Shown here in pieces: positions 1 to 4,751 of a stretch of 6,062 nucleotides of DNA. The translations under genes were made by a program, and so were the position numbers. Each line of letters starts with the position of its first letter. Within the stretch, counting starts at the first letter, position 1. The stretch is taken from contig NZ_DQDX01000129.1 of assembly GCF_003525665.1 (NCBI RefSeq), positions 11,891 to 17,952 of the forward strand. The letters are read 5' to 3'. A model generated the notes under the pieces. That model did not search any database. It saw only the letters and a program-made list of their open reading frames with translations, and was not told the DNA's origin. This DNA is from Flavobacterium sp. Its GTDB lineage: Bacteria > Bacteroidota > Bacteroidia > Flavobacteriales > Flavobacteriaceae.

Positions 1-28
1 GTTGCGAGTTTCGGGTTTCGGGTTACTG
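1..28. repeat. Degenerate heptamer repeat, GTTTCGG family (four units)
   Basis: Four consecutive 7-bp units are visible: GTTGCGA, GTTTCGG, GTTTCGG and GTTACTG. The array may continue leftwards outside the window. The first 24 bases match positions 5417-5440, inside bioF, at 22 of 24 positions, so this is one copy of an interspersed family. It ends 22 bp before the start codon of the DUF1648 gene. Confidence 0.75.
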
Positions 29-50
29 ATTAGATTTATAAACTATTTTT

Positions 51-545
51 ATGGAAAAACGACCAAAAATTAAAGTTTCACTTAGCTTATTTGATACAAT
101 TATTGAAGTAACTAGTTATCTTGCTTTGGTTGCTTTTTGGGTGATGACTATTTTTGCTTTTACAACTTTGCCAGAAAGTATTCCAACGCATTACAATGGC
201 TTGGGTGAAGTTGATGGTTATGGACCAAAAGCTACAATTTTCTTTTTACCAGTTTTGGGAACGGTACTTTTTGCATTTCTAACTTACATTGTTAAAAAGC
301 CTGAAACCTTTAATTACACTGTTGAAATAACCGAGGAGAATGCGCTTGCGCAATACACTAATTCAACTAAACTGCTTCGGTTTATGAAATTAGCATTACT
401 AATTCTGTTTATAGTAATTGATTACAAAACCATTGCAACTTCTAACGGCGCTTCTGATGGATTAGGAAAATGGTTTTTACCGTTTACTATTGCACTGATT
501 TTTGTTCCGGTGGTTTTTTCTGTTTACAGATCGTTTAGAAAGTAG
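51..545 (+). CDS. DUF1648 domain integral membrane protein
   Basis: This 164-residue protein has the DUF1648 signature at about residues 40-60: Leu-Pro, then Ile-Pro-x-His-Tyr-Asn (H47, N49), then a Gly/Asp-rich stretch ending in G58 and K60. Hydrophobic segments at about 17-37, 62-81, 111-128 and 141-159 suggest four membrane helices, with the signature in the loop after the first. The cytoplasmic or external side of that loop cannot be read from sequence. DUF1648 occurs in SdpI-like immunity proteins and in many uncharacterised membrane proteins, so no molecular function is assigned. The ATG at 51 gives a basic N-terminus before helix 1; no Shine-Dalgarno sequence is seen, as expected in Bacteroidota. 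The gene converges on the ketosynthase, with a heptamer array starting inside its own stop codon. It has no evident link to biotin synthesis. Confidence 0.85.
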   Translation: MEKRPKIKVSLSLFDTIIEVTSYLALVAFWVMTIFAFTTLPESIPTHYNGLGEVDGYGPKATIFFLPVLGTVLFAFLTYIVKKPETFNYTVEITEENALAQYTNSTKLLRFMKLALLILFIVIDYKTIATSNGASDGLGKWFLPFTIALIFVPVVFSVYRSFRK

Positions 546-709
546 TTTTCAGTTTTCAGTCGCAGTTTTCAGTCTCAGTTGTCGGTTGTCGGTTGTTAGT
601 TATCTGTTATCTGTGAACTGCTATCGGTTATCTGTGAACTGCTATCGGTTGTCTTTTATCTGCTATCTGCTATCTGCTATCTGTTATCTGCTATCAGTGT
701 TCAGTTTAA
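544..709. repeat. Heptanucleotide tandem array filling a convergent intergenic gap
   Basis: The whole segment can be cut into 24 consecutive units, 22 of 7 bp and two of 6 bp (AGTCGC at 558-563, AGTCTC at 571-576). The loose consensus is NGTTNTC. The left part is AGTTTTC-like, the middle GGTTGTC-like, and the right TGCTATC or TGTTATC. A perfect 21-bp, three-unit duplication lies at 607-627 and 628-648. The first unit overlaps the TAG of the DUF1648 gene (543-545) and the last, AGTTTAA, overlaps the ketosynthase stop on the other strand (706-708). The array therefore occupies the entire convergent space. I see no hairpin with a following T-run, so a terminator is not obvious. It resembles the short tandemly repeated sequences described in cyanobacteria and is similar to arrays I recall from Flavobacterium. 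Confidence 0.85.
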
Positions 710-1866
710 AACTCTTTTGATAGTAGAATACTTACTGCATTTCCGCCGAAACCTACTGCGTTTATTAGTACTTTCTTTATTTCTTTTCTGCTGGTTTGCT
801 TTTCAGCAAATGGTACTTCGATGAAGTGATTGTGTTGCATCATTAAGATGGCTAATTCCATATTTAACATTCCGGATGCGCCAAAAGTGTGGCCTACTTT
901 CCATTTATTTGTTGTGAGCATTGGATGATTTTGACCAAATACTTTTTGAATGGCTTTGTATTCTGATGTGTCGCCTTTTAAAGTTCCGGGCATGTGCATT
1001 ACTATGGCGTCAACTTCTTCTAGATTGGTTTTTTGCAATGCCATTTTCATGGATTTCTGAAAGCAATTGGCTTCGTCTGATATCGAAATGTTGTGTTCAA
1101 TATCGTCTGTGGCATATCCAATTCCTGCGATGTAAGCCAACGCGTTTGGGTTTTCGCCAATTTCTAAACAAGCTACCGATGCGCCTTCGCCAAGAACCAT
1201 AGTGTTTTTGGTTTTTGTGAAATCGAAAGCTTTGCATGGAAATGCATCTGTCTCTTTGCTGTAAATCTTTAAAGCATTCATTTGAGCAATCGTGAAAGCG
1301 GTTAATGGTGCTTCACTTCCACCGACTAAAAACTTCGATGCCATTCCCGATTGCAACCAAGCAACGGCATTTAAAACAGCATGTAAAGCGGTTGAACAAG
1401 TTATAGAATGCGAGATTTCGGGTCCGTTGTTTTTTAAATCGTGTGCTACCCAAGACGAAATATTTCCTAAAGTCGTGGTTGGCGATGCTAATGTTGCTGT
1501 TTTGCCAGTTTCTAGGAATTCTTGGTGGTATTTTTCAAATAATTGTGTGGCGCCACGAGACGAACCAATGTTGATTCCGAATTCGTCTCCATTTTTCCAA
1601 CCCGCATTTTTTATGGCTTGACGCGAAACTAATATGGAAAGCAAAACGGTTTCGTCTAAGGCTTTGTATTTGATTTCACTTTTTCTTAACTCTTCTATTT
1701 CTTGTCTGATTTCTTCTGGAATTGTGGCTACAAATTGTGGCGTTCCGTTAAAGTCTTTAGTTGAAATTAAAGTTTCGTTTGAAAGATAATTGCGCCAAAT
1801 AGCATCAGGATTTTTTCCTAAAGGTGAAATGGATGCAAGTGATGTTATGGCGATTTTAGTTTTCAT
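706..1866 (-). CDS. Beta-ketoacyl-ACP synthase of the KAS I/II (FabF-like) family, in the biotin cluster
   Basis: This 386-residue thiolase-fold condensing enzyme should join an acyl thioester to malonyl-ACP by decarboxylative Claisen condensation in the cytoplasm. The site looks complete. The nucleophile is C157 (in ITCSTALHA). The first His is H291 in HMPGTLKGDTSE, which aligns without gaps to the HGTSTP..D..E motif of FabF. K321 and H326 lie in NKWKVGHTFGASG. The C-terminal GFGGNA loop is at about 372-377. It is slightly shorter than E. coli FabF, and its HMPGT and CST motifs set it apart from housekeeping FabF, so a specialised role is likely. ATG 1866 is chosen as start; a longer frame from a TTG at 1887 only adds repeat-encoded residues. 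It is last in the minus-strand bio cluster, 328 bp after bioA, with no clear promoter of its own. A pimeloyl-precursor role is inference; a role in aryl polyene or flexirubin lipid synthesis is an alternative. Confidence 0.88.
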   Translation of the reverse strand: MKTKIAITSLASISPLGKNPDAIWRNYLSNETLISTKDFNGTPQFVATIPEEIRQEIEELRKSEIKYKALDETVLLSILVSRQAIKNAGWKNGDEFGINIGSSRGATQLFEKYHQEFLETGKTATLASPTTTLGNISSWVAHDLKNNGPEISHSITCSTALHAVLNAVAWLQSGMASKFLVGGSEAPLTAFTIAQMNALKIYSKETDAFPCKAFDFTKTKNTMVLGEGASVACLEIGENPNALAYIAGIGYATDDIEHNISISDEANCFQKSMKMALQKTNLEEVDAIVMHMPGTLKGDTSEYKAIQKVFGQNHPMLTTNKWKVGHTFGASGMLNMELAILMMQHNHFIEVPFAEKQTSRKEIKKVLINAVGFGGNAVSILLSKEF

Positions 1867-1870
1867 TGTT

Positions 1871-1904
1871 AACCGCAAAGTTCGCAAAGTTTAACGCAAA
1901 GTTC
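1871..1904. repeat. CGCAAAGTT nonamer repeat
   Basis: The 9-mer CGCAAAGTT occurs exactly three times, at 1874-1882, 1883-1891 and 1895-1903; the first two are directly adjacent and the third follows a 3-bp gap. The array begins 5 bp upstream of the ketosynthase start codon, so it would lie in that gene's leader if the leader is transcribed. This is one of several short-repeat types in the 328-bp gap at 1867-2194. Confidence 0.8.
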
Positions 1905-1948
1905 ACTATGATTTTATTTTTTTATGTAAATGATTTGAAAAAAGCTGA

Positions 1949-2005
1949 CACGAATTTCACGAATTTTCACGAATTAAAGTATCATCAAATAATTTCACGA
2001 ATTTT
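1949..2005. repeat. CACGAATTT tandem repeat
   Basis: CACGAATTT-like units lie at 1949-1957, 1958-1967 and 1968-1975, with a fourth at 1996-2005 after a 20-bp interruption. Unit length varies from 8 to 10 bp through the T-run. It differs in sequence from the neighbouring CGCAAAGTT repeat. Similar CACGAATTT arrays are, as I recall, common between genes of Flavobacteriaceae. Confidence 0.75.
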
Positions 2006-2043
2006 AACTGGATTTTGCAGATAGTTCTAAAAGTTTATCGTTT

Positions 2044-2130
2044 AGCCCTGATTGCAGTGGAAATCCTTTTTTCAATTGCCTTGGGTTTAAACCCAAGGCA
2101 ATTGAAAAAAGATTGCAACGGAAAGCAGGA
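2044..2130 (+). ncRNA. Candidate structured RNA or mobile intergenic element around a perfect 46-bp palindrome (possibly Flavo-1-like)
   Basis: Positions 2066-2111 form a perfect palindrome with 23-bp arms and no spacer; its centre is GTTTAAAC and each arm carries CAATTGCCTTGGG or its complement. Directly flanking it are two copies in direct orientation of GATTGCAnnGGAAA, at 2050-2063 and 2111-2124, 13 of 16 identical when extended. CCTG at 2047-2050 can pair with CAGG at 2126-2129 as an outer stem. The layout AGCCCTGAT...GGAAATCC-stem-GAT...GGAAAGCAGG resembles a recurrent flavobacterial intergenic element, possibly the Rfam motif Flavo-1; that naming is from memory. Strand is assigned by this resemblance and is opposite to both flanking genes. 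It is not a normal intrinsic terminator, because the T-run precedes the stem and the A-run follows it on both strands. Confidence 0.5.
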
Positions 2131-2153
2131 AAATGGATTGCAAAAATGCCCAA

Positions 2154-2169
2154 TCCCGAAGCTTCGGGA
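2154..2169. repeat. Perfect 16-bp GC-rich palindrome downstream of bioA, possible terminator hairpin
   Basis: The sequence TCCCGAAGCTTCGGGA is perfectly self-complementary and stands out as GC-rich in AT-rich surroundings. On the minus strand it begins 25 nt after the bioA stop codon, where a terminator could sit. The downstream T-run on that strand is only five bases and starts about 7 nt after the stem, so the case for intrinsic termination is weak. It could instead be a short dispersed palindrome; I recall CCCGAAGCTTCGGG-type sites between other Flavobacterium genes. Confidence 0.5.
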
Positions 2170-2194
2170 ATTCGCTTCTAATAAAAAAGCAAAA

Positions 2195-3466
2195 TTACAC
2201 TATTTCTAGAGCATTTTCGATAGTTTGATAGACTTTTTGCAACTGGTTTTCGGTGATGATGTAGGGTGGCAAAATGTACACGATGTTTCCTACTGGTCGT
2301 AAAATTACGCCGTTTTCTATGAAGAATTTGTAGAGTTTGTTGCGCATGGTTCCGTAGTAACTTTCTTGGGTTTCGGTTTTGATTTCTAGCGCGAATATCA
2401 CTCCGAGCACTCGAGTGGTTTTTACTTTTGGATGATTTTTTATTTTGGATTGAAATGCTAAATGCGATTGATGAACCGTTTGAATATTTTGCTGAATTTC
2501 ATCGGTTTGTAAAAGTGAAATACTCGCCAAAGCTGCTGCGCAACCTGTAGGATTTGCAGTAAAAGTGTGTCCGTGAAACAAGGCTTTGTCGGTGTCATCA
2601 TGGTAAAATCCGTCGAAGATTTCTTGGGTAAATGTGGTGATTGCCATTGGGATTGTTCCGCCTGTTAATGCTTTAGACAAGCACATCATATCTGGTTTAT
2701 TTTGTAGATAATCACTTGCGAATGTTTTACCTGTTTTGCCAAAACCAGTCATGACTTCGTCGGCAATTGTGAAGACGTTGTTTTGGTTGCAAATGGCGAT
2801 TAACTTATCTAAAACTTCTGGCGAATACATTACCATTCCTGCAGCTCCAAGCACTAATGGTTCGAAAACAAACGCAGCAAATTCGTTGGTTTCTACAAGA
2901 TTTTCTAAGGTTTTTATAGTGTGTTCTTCGTTGCCTTGAGTTGGAACCGGAATGCGAACAACTTCTAAAAGCGAACCTTTGAAGGCTTCTGTGAAAAAGG
3001 TAATTCCGCTGGCAGCCATAGCTCCGAAAGTGTCGCCGTGAAAAGCATCTTCAAAAGCGATGACTTTAGTTTTTACTATTCCTTTGTTATAATTGTATTG
3101 TAAAGCCACTTTGATAGCAACTTCTACTGCAGTTGAACCATTATCGGAATAGAAAATTTTCTGTTGATTAGAAGGTAGAATTTCCATTAGTTTTTCTGAT
3201 AATTCTACGGCTTTATTGTGAGTAAAACCTCCAAACAACACGTGTTCTAAAGTGGTTAATTGCTCATAAATAGCATCTGCCATAATTTTGTTGGAATGTC
3301 CGAAAGGATTCACCCACCACGAAGCGATGGCGTCGATGTACTCTTTTCCGTTTTCGTCCCACAATAATGCGTCTTTTCCTTTTACAATTGCAGGAAAATC
3401 GGCTACTGTTTTGTGTTGTGTGTATGGATGCCAGTTGTGTTTTTTGTCTCGTTGTGAAAGATTCAT
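2195..3466 (-). CDS. bioA: Adenosylmethionine-8-amino-7-oxononanoate aminotransferase (DAPA synthase)
   Basis: This 423-residue, class III PLP aminotransferase converts KAPA to 7,8-diaminopelargonate, classically with S-adenosylmethionine as amino donor. Visible landmarks, with E. coli BioA equivalents from family knowledge, are: WHPYT with Y15 (Y17); SWW at 49-51; SDNGSTAVE at 107-115, which binds PLP phosphate; FHGDT at 142-146; DEVMTGFGKTG with D236, which contacts the PLP ring nitrogen; the Schiff-base lysine K265 in CLSKALTGG; and R390 in LRPVGN, which binds the KAPA carboxylate. Two differences stand out: F142 where E. coli has Y144, and K244 where E. coli has R253. Length is normal. 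It is fourth in the minus-strand cluster. The 110-bp gap upstream is an inverted heptamer repeat with a -7-like element in its loop, so bioA may have its own promoter. Family assignment is secure; the amino donor is less so. Confidence 0.97.
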   Translation of the reverse strand: MNLSQRDKKHNWHPYTQHKTVADFPAIVKGKDALLWDENGKEYIDAIASWWVNPFGHSNKIMADAIYEQLTTLEHVLFGGFTHNKAVELSEKLMEILPSNQQKIFYSDNGSTAVEVAIKVALQYNYNKGIVKTKVIAFEDAFHGDTFGAMAASGITFFTEAFKGSLLEVVRIPVPTQGNEEHTIKTLENLVETNEFAAFVFEPLVLGAAGMVMYSPEVLDKLIAICNQNNVFTIADEVMTGFGKTGKTFASDYLQNKPDMMCLSKALTGGTIPMAITTFTQEIFDGFYHDDTDKALFHGHTFTANPTGCAAALASISLLQTDEIQQNIQTVHQSHLAFQSKIKNHPKVKTTRVLGVIFALEIKTETQESYYGTMRNKLYKFFIENGVILRPVGNIVYILPPYIITENQLQKVYQTIENALEIV

Positions 3467-3479
3467 TTTTATTAGAATA

Positions 3480-3570
3480 TAGAAAATAGAGAATAGAAAA
3501 TAGACTTGTCTCTAAATGTTTTTGCAAAGATAACTAAGTCTATTTTCTTTCCTCTATTTTCTATTCTCTT
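3480..3570. repeat. Large inverted heptamer repeat (TAGAAAA family) between the acetyltransferase and bioA
   Basis: The left arm, 3480-3507, is four heptamers: TAGAAAA, TAGAGAA, TAGAAAA and TAGACTT. The right arm, 3536-3563, is their reverse complement with 26 of 28 matches, and a further partly matching heptamer follows at 3564-3570. The loop at 3508-3535 is also 28 bp. The pair fills almost the whole 110-bp gap, from 6 bp beyond the acetyltransferase stop codon to 13 bp before the bioA start codon. A transcript reading through would form a long AU-rich hairpin. Confidence 0.85.
3525..3532 (-). promoter_or_regulatory. Candidate -7 promoter element for bioA
   Basis: The minus strand reads TATCTTTG, an exact match to the Bacteroidota -7 form TAnnTTTG, followed by CAAAAA. 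It lies in the loop of the inverted repeat and would start transcription near 3518-3521, giving a bioA leader of about 50 nt that contains one hairpin arm. No TTG is present at the expected -33 distance, so this is a one-element prediction. Confidence 0.4.
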
Positions 3571-3576
3571 ATAATG

Positions 3577-4041
3577 TTAAAAGTGAGATAATAGATTAAG
3601 TTCCATGATGGGCAAAAATCTATTTTTGATTGAAGTTTCGAGTTGTCCGATGGTTTTAAATCCGAACTTTTGGTAGAATTTTTCGGCGTTTGGATCGGCG
3701 TCGAGAACTATCTTTTTAATGTCGCAATTTTCTTTTATTCGATTTAAGAAATCTTGCATTAATTGGTTTCCAAATCCTTTTCCGATGTACTCTGGAAGTA
3801 TAAATAGGTTGTCTAATTTTATGATTGCAGCTTCTGAATTGAAATAAGAATAGTAACCGATCACTTGATTTTCTTGTATCAGTTTATAGGCAAAATTAGT
3901 TTGGATGTAATCTTTAGTAATTGTGAGCGCATCATTCCATTGCGTCATTTGTTCTTCTGAATATCCCCAAAATGCTTTAGATTTTTTAGTGATTTCTGTT
4001 AAGATTTCATGATCGTCGCTATTTGCTTTTTCAATATTCAT
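3577..4041 (-). CDS. GNAT-family N-acetyltransferase in the biotin operon
   Basis: This 154-residue protein has the single-domain GNAT fold, which moves an acetyl group from acetyl-CoA to an amine. The acetyl-CoA pyrophosphate loop (motif A) is at 81-91, LPEYIGKGFG, with I where many GNATs have Arg/Gln in the (R/Q)xxGxG motif. The C-terminal motif B is NAEKFYQKFGF at 118-128. The N-terminal AFWGYSEEQM at 23-32 recurs in a subgroup of uncharacterised bacterial GNATs. The substrate cannot be read from sequence. The start codon lies 6 nt after the bioD stop, so the two are almost certainly co-transcribed and probably translationally coupled. Nothing in known biotin chemistry needs an acetyltransferase. 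It could be a passenger, or it could act on an amine intermediate or on a protein; none of these is shown. Confidence 0.9.
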   Translation of the reverse strand: MNIEKANSDDHEILTEITKKSKAFWGYSEEQMTQWNDALTITKDYIQTNFAYKLIQENQVIGYYSYFNSEAAIIKLDNLFILPEYIGKGFGNQLMQDFLNRIKENCDIKKIVLDADPNAEKFYQKFGFKTIGQLETSIKNRFLPIMELNLLSHF

Positions 4042-4047
4042 TGATGA

Positions 4048-4665
4048 CTACAATGCTAGAAGATTTTCTCTAAACAAATCGGCGTAATATTGAATTACAT
4101 TTTGGTCGAAATACGGTTCGTTGTCAATTCGTCCTATGAATTTGGCTTTGGTTTTATTCAGGATAATTTCTTCTGTAGCTTTATTTTCATCACCAGAAAA
4201 AATGATTCCGGCCACTTTTAAGTTTCGACTTTTTAATGCTTCAAATGACAATAAAGTGTGGTTGATGCTTCCAAGATAATGTCTTGAAACCATAATAATT
4301 TTATAATCCTCTTTAATTAAATCGATTATGGAATCGTTATCGTTTAATGGAACTAACAATCCGCCTGCGCCTTCGATTACAAGATGATTTTCGGTTTTTG
4401 GTTCGATGATTTGGTTTAAATCGATGGTGATTCCGTCAATTTTTGCTGCTAAATGTGGACTTGCCGGTGTATTTAGTTTATAGCTGTTTTCGTGAATAAC
4501 AGTTTTGTTATTTGAAATATAGCGTTGAATTTTATGACTATCAGAATTGTCTAAATCGCCTGCTTGTACTGGTTTCCAATAATCGGCTTCGAGTGATTGG
4601 GTTACAATTGCTGATGTTACGGTTTTGCCTACATCGGTTCCGATTCCTGTGATGAATAGTTTCAT
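4048..4665 (-). CDS. bioD: Dethiobiotin synthetase
   Basis: This 205-residue cytoplasmic ATPase carboxylates DAPA with CO2 and ATP and closes the ureido ring to give dethiobiotin. Its P-loop is GIGTDVGKT at residues 7-15 (K14, T15). WKPVQAG at 30-36 carries K31, the substrate/phosphate-binding Lys of the family. IEGAGGLLVP at 97-106 holds E98 of the E/D-GAGG motif. SRHYLGSINHTLLS at 127-140 matches the family LGxINH segment. It is a little shorter than E. coli BioD (about 225 residues). ATG 4665 is chosen because translation then opens directly with MKLFITG, as is usual. A GTG at 4677 would add four residues and lies in a repeat arm. It follows bioF after 86 bp and precedes the acetyltransferase by 6 bp. 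Downstream BioB is absent from the window. Confidence 0.96.
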   Translation of the reverse strand: MKLFITGIGTDVGKTVTSAIVTQSLEADYWKPVQAGDLDNSDSHKIQRYISNNKTVIHENSYKLNTPASPHLAAKIDGITIDLNQIIEPKTENHLVIEGAGGLLVPLNDNDSIIDLIKEDYKIIMVSRHYLGSINHTLLSFEALKSRNLKVAGIIFSGDENKATEEIILNKTKAKFIGRIDNEPYFDQNVIQYYADLFRENLLAL

Positions 4666-4674
4666 AGTTTTTTT

Positions 4675-4746
4675 CACTGAGATTCACAGAGAAAAGGAGA
4701 TTTAGGAGCTAAAAAACTCTGTGAAAATGCTCTTTGAATCTCTGTG
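4675..4746. repeat. CTCTGTGAA-type inverted repeat in the bioF-bioD gap
   Basis: Positions 4675-4691 are an inverted copy of 4730-4746, 15 of 17 complementary. A further exact 9-bp partner for 4683-4691 lies at 4717-4725, so two alternative hairpins compete for one arm. In the minus-strand transcript the common arm is the last element before the run of A and the bioD start codon. The unit resembles CTCTGTGAA/CTCTGTGTAA repeats that I recall as frequent between flavobacterial genes. No T-run suggestive of an intrinsic terminator follows. Confidence 0.7.
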
Positions 4747-4751
4747 TAAAA

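Noticed and set aside
31..38. TAGATTTA as a -7 element for the DUF1648 gene
   Set aside because: The final base differs from TAnnTTTG and no TTG lies upstream in the visible sequence.
544..709. CRISPR array
   Set aside because: Units are 7 bp, contiguous and degenerate, with no spacers and no cas genes nearby.
502..720. Open plus-strand frame with 7-residue periodicity (SVNCYRL-like units)
   Set aside because: It is the heptamer array read in one frame, overlapping the end of the DUF1648 gene. The periodicity follows from 21 bp being three DNA units; there is no independent start signal or family resemblance.
921..1202. Open plus-strand frame opposite the ketosynthase
   Set aside because: Antisense shadow of a well-supported gene; no recognisable domain. 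The same applies to the frame at 1292-1621.
1867..1887. Longer start for the ketosynthase (TTG at 1887, seven extra residues)
   Set aside because: The extra residues are encoded by the CGCAAAGTT repeat, while the ATG at 1866 begins exactly at the conserved KAS N-terminus.
2066..2111. 46-bp palindrome as an intrinsic terminator
   Set aside because: On both strands T residues precede the stem and A residues follow it, the reverse of the required 3' T-run, and there is no unpaired loop.
2015..2209. Small open plus-strand frame in the bioA-ketosynthase gap
   Set aside because: It reads through the perfect palindrome and the second palindrome and overlaps the end of bioA. The product is not protein-like and there is no promoter in front.
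2736..2939. Open frames overlapping bioA (2736-2939 and 3288-3482 plus strand; 3264-3527 minus strand)
   Set aside because: Shadows of bioA in other frames; bioA has full family motifs throughout.
3635..3645. GTTTCGAGTTG inside the acetyltransferase gene, an exact 11-bp match to the bioF repeat
   Set aside because: Only 11 bp, not tandem, and the protein aligns in length with ordinary GNATs there (FGFKTIG followed by the usual tail), so it is best read as chance.
4666..4677. Longer start for bioD (GTG at 4677)
   Set aside because: It adds four residues from the edge of the inverted repeat; ATG 4665 places the P-loop at the usual distance from the N-terminus.
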